A program made the position numbers and the translations under genes. From NCBI GenBank assembly GCA_041592335.1, contig JBFHQE010000002.1, positions 1-64,000 of the forward strand: DNA of 64,000 nucleotides, given 5' to 3'. The notes under the pieces were generated by a model. It made no database searches, had not been told where the DNA came from, and saw nothing but the letters and a program-made list of their open reading frames with translations. This DNA comes from JBFHQE01 sp041592335 (GTDB lineage: Bacteria > Pseudomonadota > Gammaproteobacteria > Thiohalobacterales > Thiohalobacteraceae). The first letter of the stretch is position 1. Every line of letters starts with the position of its first letter. This document shows, piece after piece, positions 7,773 to 16,919 of the stretch.

Positions 7773-8299
7773 GGAGTATGCTCCGGTGGCACGCCGCGCA
7801 GGATAACCGCCAGCGTCAGGGCAAATACAACAGCGCCCAGTGCAAAGAACGTCAACGCGCGCGCCAGCGTATGATGCGCCGTTGTCACTTCCACAACCTG
7901 ACTCCAGGAGACAGGCACGGATGCGTCAACGGCCCGTACCCGGTAATAACGCAGACCATCGCTTTTTCCACTGATGACAGTCGCCAGATCGGGGCCACGA
8001 TATTGAATGCCTGGCTGGGAAAAATCCGCGGTTGCCGACTCCTGCAGTTCAAACTCGACGTCCTGCATCGTTTCCTCACTGCCCCATTGCCACGACAGTC
8101 GATAGAAGCCCGCGGTCGCCAGGGCATTGTCAACTTTCAGATCAAGCAGAGGAGATGCTTGTTTTCCCATCGCCAGACTGGAAAACAATAAAAGTGCGGA
8201 GCCAAACGCGCAAATAACAACCGCTACCCATTTCCGCGAAATCAAACCGCCACAATCGATTTGTGGCTGAAGATAAGACACGTCGTCTTGAATACACAA
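7769..8299 (-). CDS. Membrane-anchored fibronectin type III-like protein
   Basis: Up to 176 residues. A hydrophobic signal or anchor (about residues 24-43, WVAVVICAFGSALLLFSS) is followed by an FN3-like beta domain (about 50-140, with YRLSWQWGS and LRYYRVRAVD) and a C-terminal transmembrane helix (about 147-167). It should be exposed to the periplasm. No ATG is available near the start; a TTG at 8299, soon after a possible promoter, is used here, but an internal TTG or GTG is possible. It heads the coupled set with the hydrolases and symporter and overlaps the M20 gene by 4 bases. Function unknown. Confidence 0.6.
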   Translation of the reverse strand: MCIQDDVSYLQPQIDCGGLISRKWVAVVICAFGSALLLFSSLAMGKQASPLLDLKVDNALATAGFYRLSWQWGSEETMQDVEFELQESATADFSQPGIQYRGPDLATVISGKSDGLRYYRVRAVDASVPVSWSQVVEVTTAHHTLARALTFFALGAVVFALTLAVILRGVPPEHTP

Positions 8300-8330
8300 A
8301 GGATAATCTAATCCTGTAGAAGAGCTGTTA

Positions 8331-8358
8331 ATTCTATCAGACGAGTAATAAATAGCAA
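8331..8358 (-). promoter_or_regulatory. Possible internal promoter for the ureido-hydrolase/carbamoyltransferase set
   Basis: Minus-strand TTGCTA and TAGAAT are 16 bp apart, in the only sizeable gap (about 86 bp) inside the long operon, between proX and the FN3 gene. An 8-bp inverted repeat ATAAATAG/CTATTTAT (8348-8355 with 8377-8384) overlaps the -35 side and could be an operator. It would let the second half be expressed apart from betaine synthesis and uptake. Confidence 0.35.
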
Positions 8359-8385
8359 AAATCCCCGGTTTTCCTACTATTTATC

Positions 8386-9258
8386 TCATAACCCCTGCTT
8401 AATTTCTCCGCTTACCCAATATTCAACCAATGCAGGATGCGTTTCGATATAGATGTCCACCGCTTCCGCATAGGATGTGTCATTGGCCTCGCGCATGATT
8501 TCTTCGAGATCTTCAAGCGAGATGAACATACGGCTAAGAAACTCGGTCACTTCAACCGGAAAATCCTGATAGAAACCCTGGCGCACCAGGGCATGGATAC
8601 GCTCTCTTCCACCCAGCGATTGCCTGGGATCTTCCAGGTAACGCAGATTCCAGCGCGCAAACATCCAGTGCGGACTCCAGCCAGTCACCACAATCCATTG
8701 CTCGCGTTTTATCGCACGCGACAACGCCGCCGTCATGCCCGCACCGGATGAAGAAACCAACCGATAGCGCTTAAGATCATAATCTTGCAGCGCCCGCTCC
8801 GACGCCTGCATCAATCCCGCGCCAGGATCTATGCCGTGAATCTGGCTACCCAGTTTTCTCATCACGGTTTTATCCCTGAGATCGGCGATACTGCGCAACT
8901 GGTCTTCGGGTATATAATCCGGCACCACCCAGCCCAGTCGCGCACGCGTATACAGAGGGCCGAGATCCACCACCTGGTCACCGAGCTTTTCCATGTAGGG
9001 TTTATGCGTAAGCGGCAACCAGGCCATCAACATGGCATCAATATCGCCCCTGGCCAGACCCTGATACTGAATCCCGATATCCAGCAATACCAGCTCAACC
9101 GGTTGATCAAGACGCGTTTCAAGAATACGCGCCGCCAGGCGGGTGACCGCCTCGGCATCCGACCAGGCGGTCCAGCCAATACGAACAGCCTGCTTTTCTT
9201 CCGCATATGCAACGCCAGCTAAAAAGGAAAGACATAAAGCAAGAAGCCACTTTTTCAT
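8386..9258 (-). CDS. proX: Glycine betaine ABC transporter, substrate-binding protein
   Basis: 290 residues with a signal peptide (MKKWLLALCLSFLAGVAYAEE, cleavage near 19). The mature part is an OpuAC/ProX-type binding protein (VRIGWTAWSDAEAVT, the Trp-rich MLMAWLPLTHKPYMEKLGD stretch, and VTGWSPHWMFARWNLRYLEDP). Aromatic residues of this family cage the trimethylammonium group of betaine. It delivers ligand from the periplasm to the ProV-ProW complex encoded just upstream, 17 bases away. It lies downstream of the betaine synthesis genes, so uptake and synthesis are probably co-regulated. Confidence 0.9.
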   Translation of the reverse strand: MKKWLLALCLSFLAGVAYAEEKQAVRIGWTAWSDAEAVTRLAARILETRLDQPVELVLLDIGIQYQGLARGDIDAMLMAWLPLTHKPYMEKLGDQVVDLGPLYTRARLGWVVPDYIPEDQLRSIADLRDKTVMRKLGSQIHGIDPGAGLMQASERALQDYDLKRYRLVSSSGAGMTAALSRAIKREQWIVVTGWSPHWMFARWNLRYLEDPRQSLGGRERIHALVRQGFYQDFPVEVTEFLSRMFISLEDLEEIMREANDTSYAEAVDIYIETHPALVEYWVSGEIKQGL

Positions 9259-9275
9259 TCGAGATTCCCTTGGAT

Positions 9276-10097
9276 TTATCGCTTACCAAAACTCTGCGTA
9301 ATACGGTCCAGAATGATCGCCAGTATCACCACACCCAACCCGCCTTCGAATCCCAGCCCGATATCAAGTCGCTGAATGCCGCGCAACACGGTATCGCCCA
9401 ACCCACCGGCACCGATCATCGAAGCAATCACCACCATCGATAAAGCCAGCATGATGGTCTGATTCACACCCGCCATAATGGATGGTCTGGCAATTGGCAG
9501 CTGAACCTTGAAAAGTAACTGCGAAGTGGTGCAACCAAATGCCAGCCCGGTTTCGACTAACTCTTTCGGCACCTGGCGAATACCGAGATTGGTCAGGCGC
9601 ACGGCGGGCGGCATGGCAAAAATAATTGTCGCGACTACACCAGGCACGCGCCCCAGGCCGAAAAGCATTGCCGCCGGGATAAGATAGACAAAGGCTGGCA
9701 TGGTCTGCATCAGGTCCAGCACCGGGCGAATAACGCGTTCAACAGTATCGTTACGCGCCGCCCAGATACCCAGCGGAATCCCGATTAGCAAACTCACCAG
9801 CGTCGCGGAAAGAACCAGCGCCAGCGTTGATACTGTCTCAAACCAGAGGTCCATGCCGAGAATGAGCCCCAATGACAGCAAGGCGAAAAGCGCAAAACGC
9901 CACTGGGTACGCCACCAGGCAAGCCCGGTTAGCAGCAGGATAAATAGCCATTCAGGCGGCCACAGCAACAACGTTTCGATGCCAAAGGCCAGCTTATCCA
10001 ACGCAAGACTGATGACATCGAAAAGGCCTTGCGCATGCACCATGAGAAAATCCACCACAGCGGTAGCCCACTGATCCACCGGAATTTTGAAACTCAT
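9276..10097 (-). CDS. proW: Glycine betaine ABC transporter, permease
   Basis: 273 residues with about six membrane segments after a short N-terminal region. The binding-protein-dependent permease domain covers about 95-265, with the cytoplasmic EAA-type loop at ELVETGLAFGCTTSQLLFKVQLPIA (about 180-205) that contacts the ATPase. It forms the inner-membrane channel of a ProU/OpuA-type importer. The ATG overlaps the proV stop as ATGA. It is shorter at the N-terminus than E. coli ProW (354), as in many ProU homologues. Confidence 0.9.
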   Translation of the reverse strand: MSFKIPVDQWATAVVDFLMVHAQGLFDVISLALDKLAFGIETLLLWPPEWLFILLLTGLAWWRTQWRFALFALLSLGLILGMDLWFETVSTLALVLSATLVSLLIGIPLGIWAARNDTVERVIRPVLDLMQTMPAFVYLIPAAMLFGLGRVPGVVATIIFAMPPAVRLTNLGIRQVPKELVETGLAFGCTTSQLLFKVQLPIARPSIMAGVNQTIMLALSMVVIASMIGAGGLGDTVLRGIQRLDIGLGFEGGLGVVILAIILDRITQSFGKR

Positions 10098-11119
10098 GGA
10101 GCATGCCCCCGCGCCAGCGCCTGCAACAGGCTGCCGCGTTCAATCACACCCACAATCCGCCCATCATCCGCCACTACCGGTAAGGGCGATTCGGTTGCAG
10201 CCGCGCGCGGCAATATGTCTTCCAGCAAGGTCGACGCCGACACCGGCTCCACCTCGGCCAGCACCAACCCCGGTTGTGCAATATCGCCCGCGGTAAACAA
10301 GCGCCCGGGCTGCACGTCGCGAAAGAAAGCGCGTACATAATCATCCGCCGGTTGATCGATGATCTCGGTAGGCCTGCCGACCTGCCGAATCTCGGCTTCC
10401 GCCATTACGCCGATACGATCGGCAATGCGCACCGCTTCCGACAGATCGTGAGAAATAAACACAATGGTGCGTCGTTCGGTACGCTGCAGATTGAGCAAGG
10501 CATCCTGCATGTCGGTTCGGATCAGTGGATCAAGTGCAGAGAAAGCTTCATCCATCAACATAATGTCGGGATTGGTTACCCAGGCCCGGGCCAGGCCGAC
10601 GCGTTGCTGCATACCACCCGAGAGCTGCTCCGGCAGCTGGTCGGCGAACTGTGAAACGCCAACCATTTCCAGCGCCGCGCCTGCGCGTTGCCGCGCTTCG
10701 GTTCTGGCTACACCGGCAACTTCGAGACCGAACACCGCGTTATCCATAACGGTACGCTGCGGTAATAACGCAAAGCTCTGAAACACCATGCTCATGCGCC
10801 GGCGTCGCAGCTTCACCAGGTCACGCGCGGCGAGCGCGGTAACGTCTTCACCGTCCAGCAACACCTTGCCAGCCGTGGGTTCGATCAAACGGTTAAGAAG
10901 CCGCACCAGCGTGGATTTACCGCAACCGGACAGCCCCATCACCACGAATAACTCGCCCGGCGGGATCGTCAGGTTGACATCATGCACGCCAAGCGTGTGC
11001 CCGGTCTGTTCCAGCAGCTCGGATTTGGAAAGGTTAGAAGCATTCAGGACCGACAAGGCCCGTTCAGGCTTATCCCCGAACAGCTTTGTCAGTCCTTGCA
11101 GCTCCAGTTGCGCACTCAT
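10094..11119 (-). CDS. proV: Glycine betaine ABC transporter, ATP-binding protein
   Basis: 341 residues. Walker A GLSGCGKST (about 64-72), Q-loop MVFQSFALLP, signature LSGGMQQRVGLARA, Walker B DIMLMDEAFSALDP and the H-loop FISHD are all intact. The C-terminal 70 residues form a CBS-like segment (DGRIVGVIERGSLLQAL), which in OpuA-type systems senses ionic strength. It energises betaine uptake. It begins 29 bases after metK; the translational overlap with proW points to stoichiometric production. Confidence 0.92.
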   Translation of the reverse strand: MSAQLELQGLTKLFGDKPERALSVLNASNLSKSELLEQTGHTLGVHDVNLTIPPGELFVVMGLSGCGKSTLVRLLNRLIEPTAGKVLLDGEDVTALAARDLVKLRRRRMSMVFQSFALLPQRTVMDNAVFGLEVAGVARTEARQRAGAALEMVGVSQFADQLPEQLSGGMQQRVGLARAWVTNPDIMLMDEAFSALDPLIRTDMQDALLNLQRTERRTIVFISHDLSEAVRIADRIGVMAEAEIRQVGRPTEIIDQPADDYVRAFFRDVQPGRLFTAGDIAQPGLVLAEVEPVSASTLLEDILPRAAATESPLPVVADDGRIVGVIERGSLLQALARGHAP

Positions 11120-11148
11120 GTTCCTGCCAATAACAGGAAATAGCCGGG

Positions 11149-12327
11149 TTAGCCTGCTTTTGCCAGGCTTGCGGCTTCGCGTAATGCATCCGCCTTGTCG
11201 GTATGCTCCCAGGTGAAGTTGTCACCACTGCGGCCGAAGTGTCCATTACTGGCGGTGGGCCGATAGATTGGGCGCAGCAGATCCAGCATCTGGATAATAC
11301 CCTTGGGTCGCAGATCGAAATGTTCGGCAATCAGTTTTTCAATCTGCGGTTCGGGAATCTTGCCGGTACCAAAAGTTTCCACGTGAATGGATACCGGGTT
11401 GGCAACACCAATGGCGTAGGCAATCTGCACTTCACATTTGTCGGCCAGTCCCGCTGCCACGACATTCTTCGCCACATAGCGCGCGGCATAGGCTGCCGAG
11501 CGATCCACCTTGGAAGGATCCTTGCCGGAAAAAGCACCACCGCCATGACGACCGACGCCGCCATAGGTATCCACAATGATCTTGCGTCCGGTCAGACCGC
11601 AATCGCCAACCGGACCACCGATCACGAAACGCCCGGTCGGGTTAATGAAATACTTGGTGTCTTTGGATAGCATCCCGGCCGGCAGTACCGGTTTGATGAT
11701 CTCTTCCATTACCGCTTCTTTAAGATCATCATAAGCAATCTCTTCCGCATGCTGAGTTGACAGCACCACGGCATCGATCGCTTTCGGCCTGTTGCCTTCG
11801 TAACGGATAGACACCTGTGACTTGCAGTCCGGGCGCAACCAGTTCAACGATCCGTTCTTGCGCACTTCCGTTTGTTTCGCCGTCAGGCGGTGCGCGTATT
11901 GAATCGGCATCGGCATCAGCTCTTCGGTTTCATTGGTGGCATAACCGTACATCAGACCCTGGTCACCCGCGCCCTGGTTCAGATCGATCCCGGCGCCCTC
12001 GTTGACCCCCTGCGCGATATCCGGCGACTGCTTGTCCAGCCCGATCAGCACCGCGCAGCTCTTGCCATCGAAACCCATGGCGCCATCGTTGTAACCGATA
12101 TCAAGAATGGTGTTGCGCACGACATCGGTATAGTCGACCACCGCGCTCGTGGTGATCTCGCCCGAGATCATGGCCAGCCCGGTATTTACCATGGTTTCAC
12201 AGGCCACGCGCGCTGTCGGGTCCTGCGCGAGGATGGCGTCCAGAATGGCATCCGAGCAGTTATCCGCCACCTTGTCCGGGTGGCCTTCGCCAACAGATTC
12301 CGAAGACACAATGAATTCACGTGTCAT
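11149..12327 (-). CDS. metK: S-adenosylmethionine synthetase
   Basis: 392 residues from the ATG at 12327 ([19 protein letters not shown]), chosen over earlier starts because AAGGAG lies 7-8 bases ahead. The family motifs [29 protein letters not shown] and [19 protein letters not shown] are complete. It makes SAM from methionine and ATP. It lies 25 bases after SDMT and before proV, so SAM supply is coupled to three methyl transfers per betaine formed. Whether this is the only metK of the cell cannot be told from the window. Confidence 0.96.
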   Translation of the reverse strand: MTREFIVSSESVGEGHPDKVADNCSDAILDAILAQDPTARVACETMVNTGLAMISGEITTSAVVDYTDVVRNTILDIGYNDGAMGFDGKSCAVLIGLDKQSPDIAQGVNEGAGIDLNQGAGDQGLMYGYATNETEELMPMPIQYAHRLTAKQTEVRKNGSLNWLRPDCKSQVSIRYEGNRPKAIDAVVLSTQHAEEIAYDDLKEAVMEEIIKPVLPAGMLSKDTKYFINPTGRFVIGGPVGDCGLTGRKIIVDTYGGVGRHGGGAFSGKDPSKVDRSAAYAARYVAKNVVAAGLADKCEVQIAYAIGVANPVSIHVETFGTGKIPEPQIEKLIAEHFDLRPKGIIQMLDLLRPIYRPTASNGHFGRSGDNFTWEHTDKADALREAASLAKAG

Positions 12328-12352
12328 AAATGACTCCTTTATGATTACTTGA

Positions 12353-13219
12353 TTATGCGTAAAGCGGCGGATTGATATCCGGCTTCTTGTAAAGCATGAC
12401 ACCCCAGGCAAGATGCCCGGCCTGCCCGGCATCGACCCAGTGTTGCAGTCCTTTCAACATGCGTTGCGCATAGTCGTCAGAAACCTTGCCCACCAGCGAT
12501 GCCAGATTACCTGCGAGTTCTTCGCGCACCCGGCCGTAATGTATTACCAGTTGTGGCGTCAGATCCTCAACCCGCACTTTCTGCAGCCCGGCTCGTGTGA
12601 GCGCATCCTGGTAAAAGGCGAACGAACCCAATGAAGACAGGTGAATGCGATCCAGCACTGGCTGCAACACACCTTCCGGTACATCATCCGCCTGCATGGG
12701 ATCGGTGAAGACAAAATGTCCGCCTGGTTTCAGTACACGCGCCACTTCGCGCATAACCTGCTCACGGCGGGGACTGTGCAGAATGGCATCCTGCGACCAG
12801 ATGATATCGAACTGATTGTCGCCGAACGGCACGGATTCAAAATTGCCATCCACCACATCGATCAGCTCCGACAGACCGGCTTCCTGCGTCATGGCGCGAT
12901 TGCGCAGGTTTTCCGTTTCGCTAAGGTTCAATGCCGTGACGTGGCATTTATAGGTTTTCGCCAGGTAGCGCGCCGCGCCGCCATAACCCGACCCCATGTC
13001 CAGCACCTTCATGGTCGAATCGATGACCGGCAAGCTTTCCGCCATGTGCCGTACCGTGCGGTGGGAAGCGGCCGCTATTTCCTCGTTCGCATCCTGGTAC
13101 AGACCGATATGGATGTCTTCGCCGCCCCAGATATGGAAATAAAAGTTATCGGCGTCTTCGCTGTTGTAATACTCCCGCGCGATTTCGACAACCCTGGCAT
13201 GCGAGGTGGCTGCACTCAT
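12353..13219 (-). CDS. Sarcosine/dimethylglycine N-methyltransferase (SDMT)
   Basis: 288 residues, class I SAM-dependent methyltransferase. Motif I is [15 protein letters not shown] (about 72-86); [17 protein letters not shown] near the N-terminus and [12 protein letters not shown] (about 144) match the SDMT/DMT group of halophiles. It converts sarcosine to dimethylglycine and on to glycine betaine using SAM. Its start overlaps the GSMT stop by 4 bases. Pairing with GSMT gives a full three-step route from glycine to betaine in the cytoplasm. Confidence 0.92.
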   Translation of the reverse strand: MSAATSHARVVEIAREYYNSEDADNFYFHIWGGEDIHIGLYQDANEEIAAASHRTVRHMAESLPVIDSTMKVLDMGSGYGGAARYLAKTYKCHVTALNLSETENLRNRAMTQEAGLSELIDVVDGNFESVPFGDNQFDIIWSQDAILHSPRREQVMREVARVLKPGGHFVFTDPMQADDVPEGVLQPVLDRIHLSSLGSFAFYQDALTRAGLQKVRVEDLTPQLVIHYGRVREELAGNLASLVGKVSDDYAQRMLKGLQHWVDAGQAGHLAWGVMLYKKPDINPPLYA

Positions 13220-14028
13220 TGATCATCTCCCTGGTACGATTTTTCAGCGATATGAATAAAGAAATCCGGCTCGGCCTCGCGATAGGTTTCCTTGAAATCC
13301 CCGTAGGTCGTGACTTTCTGGAAACCAACCTCTTTCATCAGGTTCTGCACATAGGCCTTGCGCAGGGGGAACATGTTCAGGAAAAATTCGGACCGGTCGG
13401 GGAAGGTGTACTTGAAACGCGCCAGCGTGTCATCAATATGGTCCGGCTCGGCGCGCACGTTTTCGCCGCAGTAATAATAGTTGTGCGAAGGCTTGATCTG
13501 CTTGTCCAGTAGCGCATCGTAATTACGCTGATCCAGCACCAGTACGCCATCGTGGCGTAACGTTGCGTAGTATTCAGCCAGCGACTTGCGCCGATCGTTA
13601 TCGTCATGCAGATGGGTAAAGGAATTTCCGAGACAGATAACCGCATCGTACAGGTCATGCACATCGCGGTTCAGCCAGCGCCAGTCAGCCTGCACGGTAC
13701 GCAGGATATAACCGCGTTTGCGGGCATTCTCAAATGCCTTGGCCAACATGGTGGGACTGCCATCCACGCTGGTGACTTCGAATCCCGCGCGCAACAACTG
13801 CACTGAGTGAAAACCGGTACCGGTCGCGACATCGAGCACTTTTTTCACGCCCATTTCGCGCAGTTTTTCGATAAAGAATTCGCCTTCGGCTTCGGCTCGA
13901 CCGTCCCAGTCGATCAGTTCATCCCATTTCTCAACGAAGGAGTGAACGTACTCTTCCTGGTATTTATCGGACTCGCGCACGGCCAATGGATCATCGCCGT
14001 AGTCCTGTTGTGTTTTTGTGTTTAACAT
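13216..14028 (-). CDS. Glycine/sarcosine N-methyltransferase (GSMT)
   Basis: 270 residues. SAM-binding motif I is VLDVATGTGFHSVQLL (about 65-80); the segments VHSFVEKWDELIDWDGRA, CLGNSFTHL, LDQRNYD and PDFFIHIAEKSY closely resemble the Ectothiorhodospira halochloris enzyme as I know it. It methylates glycine to sarcosine and dimethylglycine, the slow steps of betaine synthesis. It is the first gene of the long minus-strand operon, preceded by a leader of about 200 nt and a promoter overlapped by a palindrome. RBS CGGGAG precedes ATCAATAATG. Confidence 0.94.
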   Translation of the reverse strand: MLNTKTQQDYGDDPLAVRESDKYQEEYVHSFVEKWDELIDWDGRAEAEGEFFIEKLREMGVKKVLDVATGTGFHSVQLLRAGFEVTSVDGSPTMLAKAFENARKRGYILRTVQADWRWLNRDVHDLYDAVICLGNSFTHLHDDNDRRKSLAEYYATLRHDGVLVLDQRNYDALLDKQIKPSHNYYYCGENVRAEPDHIDDTLARFKYTFPDRSEFFLNMFPLRKAYVQNLMKEVGFQKVTTYGDFKETYREAEPDFFIHIAEKSYQGDDQ

Positions 14029-14242
14029 TATTGATGCTCCCGAGCTGTACCTGTCTGGAGGGAAAACGCGCTATGTTGCGTGCCCATTGAAAACCAAAGA
14101 TGGTTGCTGGCCTTCCGGTCGCTGACCGGCAAGCTGCGCTTTCCTGTGAATAGCCACCCGGCCAATTACCGTTTTTGTTGTACTGCCAGGTGACAAGGTT
14201 TGAAACCGACCCGATGTGAAGGCCGACCCAATCGAGTTAGTT
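14029..14242 (-). promoter_or_regulatory. Long structured 5' leader of the betaine operon
   Basis: About 200 transcribed but untranslated bases lie between the proposed promoter and the GSMT start. The region contains no ORF of note. It forms a strong hairpin CCGGTC-AGC-GACCGG (14115-14129), followed on the transcript by CCAGCAACC...GGTT, which loosely recalls the GGCAACC...GGT core of SAM-binding RNAs, and a small GCTC-GG-GAGC dyad over the ribosome-binding site. No known riboswitch could be assigned with confidence. A ligand- or salt-responsive leader is inference. Confidence 0.35.
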
Positions 14243-14252
14243 AGTATACTAA
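14241..14252. promoter_or_regulatory. Palindromic operator, probable MarR-family site
   Basis: TTAGTATACTAA is a perfect 12-bp palindrome in the divergent region between GSMT and the MarR gene. It covers the proposed -10 element of the betaine operon and also reads as TATACT on the opposite strand towards the MarR gene. Its position suits repression of one or both genes by the adjacent MarR protein. MarR-type EctR proteins act at similar inverted repeats upstream of ectoine operons. Confidence 0.55.
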
Positions 14253-14270
14253 ATAATATTTTCTTGTCAT
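14243..14270 (-). promoter_or_regulatory. Promoter of the betaine operon
   Basis: Minus-strand ATGACA (14265-14270) and TATACT (14243-14248) with a 16-bp spacer rich in A and T. Transcription would start near 14236. The -10 box is embedded in the TTAGTATACTAA palindrome. Confidence 0.5.
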
Positions 14271-14343
14271 TTTTGATTTTGGGTGTAAAACGACATATTT
14301 ATGGCGGTATATCGTCAACTTATTGATTAGGATACGAAGCGTA

Positions 14344-14880
14344 ATGCCACAGGACCCAGCCATCACTGAAAACATACTGATTGCCCTGCGCCGCGTGATT
14401 CGCGCCATCGACCAGCATTCCCGCAACCTGGTGCAGAGCCATGGACTGACGGGTCCGCAGGCCCTGCTGCTCACTGAAATCGTGCGCAGCGGCGCAATGA
14501 CAGGCAGCGAACTGGCGAAACACGCCAGTCTCAGCCAGGCCACCGTGACCGACATTGTGAAACGACTGGAAAACCGCGGCCTGCTGGAACGCACCCGCGA
14601 CACCCTCGATAAACGCCGCCAGTTATTGAAAGCAACTGTTCAGGGTGAATTGCTGATCAAGCAATCGGTGCCCTTGCTGCAGGATCGCTTTCAGGCACGC
14701 CTGACAGAACTCAAGGAGTGGGAACAGACACAGTTGCTCGCATCCTTGCAACGTATTGCTGAAATGATGAATGCTGAAGACCTGGATGCCGCACCGATGC
14801 TTACCAGCGGCGCAATCAACGCATCGCCCCAGGCCGTCAAGGAAGTCACCGCGCCACCACCGGCGACGAAGACAGAGTGA
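14344..14880 (+). CDS. MarR-family transcriptional regulator
   Basis: 178 residues from the ATG at 14344. A winged helix covers about 30-125: LTGPQALLLTEIVRSGAMTGSELAKHASLSQATVTDIVKRLENRGLLERTRDTLDKRRQ, with the recognition helix at SLSQATVTDIVKRLE and the wing at RDTLDKRR. The last 35 residues are low-complexity (Ala/Pro-rich). It is divergent from the betaine operon and shares its regulatory gap, so it most likely represses that operon and itself, in the manner of EctR in ectoine operons. The ligand or signal is unknown. Confidence 0.88.
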   Translation: MPQDPAITENILIALRRVIRAIDQHSRNLVQSHGLTGPQALLLTEIVRSGAMTGSELAKHASLSQATVTDIVKRLENRGLLERTRDTLDKRRQLLKATVQGELLIKQSVPLLQDRFQARLTELKEWEQTQLLASLQRIAEMMNAEDLDAAPMLTSGAINASPQAVKEVTAPPPATKTE

Positions 14881-14883
14881 TCG

Positions 14884-16326
14884 TCAGTTAGACACATGCT
14901 CGGGCGTCAACACGTCTTCGCCGGTCTTTTTGCGAATACCTTCATGCAGTGCCTGTTCGACAATCTCATCCTGCAACCCTGCCTTTGAGCCCACCCAGCT
15001 ATCCATCACCTTGGCAGCTACCAGGTCACCGCTGACATTGATTGCGGTACGACACATATCCAGAATACGGTCCACGCCCATGATCAAGGCAATACCGGCG
15101 GAAGGGATCCCGACACTGTCGAGAATCATGGCGAGCACCACAATGCCCACGCCCGGTGTTGCCGGCGCTCCGATGGAAGCACCGACGGCTGTCAACACGA
15201 TCAGTGCCATCCCGCCGGCACTGATATCGATGCCGAATACCTGCGCAAGAAAAATCGCCGCCACCCCCTGGTACAGAGCTGTACCATTCATGTTGATAGT
15301 CGCACCAAGCGGAATGACAAACTGCGAGATCGAGGGCCTGACCTTGAGCTTTTCCTCTGCTGTCTTGATCGACAGGGGCATTACCGCCGCCGAGCTTGAA
15401 GTCGAAAACGCCAGCAGCAATACATCGCGCACGGATTTAATGAAAGCTATCGGGTGCTGCCTGGCAACGAAAAACACAATTAACAGGTAAACAACAAACA
15501 GCAGCAGCAAACCGGACAACACCGTAGCGACATAAATGGCCATGCCAAGCAAGGCATCCAGCCCAAGCTTGGAAGTCAGTTGCGCCAGCAGGCCGAACAC
15601 CGCGATTGGCGCTAGCAGCATGGCCCAGCGCACTACCGTCATACAGACTTCCTGCAATGAACCCAGCAAATCCAGCAGGGGTTTCGATTGCGCCGGCGCC
15701 ATCATCACCAGCGCGACTCCCATGATCATGGCAAAGATCACCACCTGCAGCATGTTGCTTTCCACCATGGAGTTGATTGGATTCGAAGGCAACAGGGTTA
15801 CGACTTTTTTCGGCAATTCGTGAATATTGAATTGATGATTGGGCGCTTCTTCCGCCTGCGCCTTGATGGCCCCCATATCGAACTGCAATGTCTGGCTATC
15901 GATATAGGTTCCCGGCTTGATCAACAGCGCAAGGGTGATACCTATCACAATCGCCAGTGCCGTGGTAATAACGAAATACACCACGACACGCAGCCCCATC
16001 TTGCGCAACTGATCAATGTCTTCGGTAGCCGCCAGGCCGCGGATAATCGAAGCGAACACCAGGGGTATGACAATCATCTGGATTAGCGCCAGGAACAGTT
16101 TGCCGGGAAATGCCAGCCAGTCACCAAGGGTTGCGGCACTCGCGGGATCCAGCCAACCGACGCTTGGACCAAGCAGTATCCCGGTCACAATTCCCAGCAC
16201 CATGCCGATCATGACTTTCAGCCACAGGCGACCGCGCACCAGCGACTGCAGGTAACTGGTCAGGTATTTAAGCGAACGCGGATAAAGTGATTCGATGGCG
16301 GCGGCTGGCAGATTGTTGTCATTCAT
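14884..16326 (-). CDS. Dicarboxylate/amino acid:cation symporter (DAACS)
   Basis: 480 residues with about eight transmembrane segments and two re-entrant hairpins. Signature parts are the serine-rich AFSTSSSAAVMPLS (about 315-328), NMNGTALYQG, GASIGAPATPGVG and VDRILDMCRTAINVSGD, the substrate- and Na+-binding core of the GltPh/DctA fold. It imports glutamate, aspartate or C4-dicarboxylates with cations. It converges with the MarR gene (3 bases apart). The 30-residue extension before the first helix is unremarkable. The precise substrate is not readable. Confidence 0.9.
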   Translation of the reverse strand: MNDNNLPAAAIESLYPRSLKYLTSYLQSLVRGRLWLKVMIGMVLGIVTGILLGPSVGWLDPASAATLGDWLAFPGKLFLALIQMIVIPLVFASIIRGLAATEDIDQLRKMGLRVVVYFVITTALAIVIGITLALLIKPGTYIDSQTLQFDMGAIKAQAEEAPNHQFNIHELPKKVVTLLPSNPINSMVESNMLQVVIFAMIMGVALVMMAPAQSKPLLDLLGSLQEVCMTVVRWAMLLAPIAVFGLLAQLTSKLGLDALLGMAIYVATVLSGLLLLFVVYLLIVFFVARQHPIAFIKSVRDVLLLAFSTSSSAAVMPLSIKTAEEKLKVRPSISQFVIPLGATINMNGTALYQGVAAIFLAQVFGIDISAGGMALIVLTAVGASIGAPATPGVGIVVLAMILDSVGIPSAGIALIMGVDRILDMCRTAINVSGDLVAAKVMDSWVGSKAGLQDEIVEQALHEGIRKKTGEDVLTPEHVSN

Positions 16327-16455
16327 GGTGACGACCTGCGGAAAGATGAAACGGTGGAAATTACCGGTTTACAGACTATACCAATAATCCTGCTTACTAT
16401 ATATTGATAGACCTGTTCCATACAGAAACGCAGCCCCTGGAAAAGCATTCGCGAC

Positions 16456-16914
16456 ATGGGAAAAACGCTTAACAAGCCTGTACTAGGCTGGCGAGAATGG
16501 CTTGCGCTGCCGGATATCGGTATCAGCGCCATCAAGGCCAAGGTGGATACCGGCGCTAGAACTTCCGCCATTCATGCCTTTTTCGTCGAACCCTTTACCA
16601 AGAGAGGCAAGCCCTGGGTCAAGTTCGGGGTGCATCCAAATCAACGCGACACACATAATGAAATCATCTGCAATGCCCCCGTGGTAGACGAACGCTGGGT
16701 AACGGATTCCGGCGGACACCGTGAACGACGCTATGTCATCGAAACCATGATCACGGTCGCCGAATACAGCTTTTCCGCTGAGTTCACCCTGACCAATCGC
16801 GACTCCATGAAGTTTCGCATGCTGCTTGGACGCACGGCGCTGAAAAAAAACTTCTACGTTGATCCGGCACGCTCCTACTTACTGGGCAAGGCACCCGACA
16901 GGAAACATCGGTAG
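16456..16914 (+). CDS. rimB: RimB-like retropepsin-type protease
   Basis: 152 residues of the PF05618 family (formerly called ATP-dependent zinc protease). The aspartic-protease-like motif [13 protein letters not shown] lies at about 29-41 and a second glycine motif LLGRTALKK at about 122. In Pseudomonas the homologue RimB acts with RimK on the glutamate tail of ribosomal protein S6. It is the first gene of a three-gene operon, 5 bases before rimK, which supports the assignment. Confidence 0.85.
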   Translation: MGKTLNKPVLGWREWLALPDIGISAIKAKVDTGARTSAIHAFFVEPFTKRGKPWVKFGVHPNQRDTHNEIICNAPVVDERWVTDSGGHRERRYVIETMITVAEYSFSAEFTLTNRDSMKFRMLLGRTALKKNFYVDPARSYLLGKAPDRKHR

Positions 16915-16919
16915 AGATT

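Noticed and set aside
14029..14240. A SAM, S-adenosylhomocysteine or glycine riboswitch in the betaine leader
   Set aside because: Only loose likeness to the SAM core; none of the consensus structures could be completed by eye, so it is listed as an unassigned leader.
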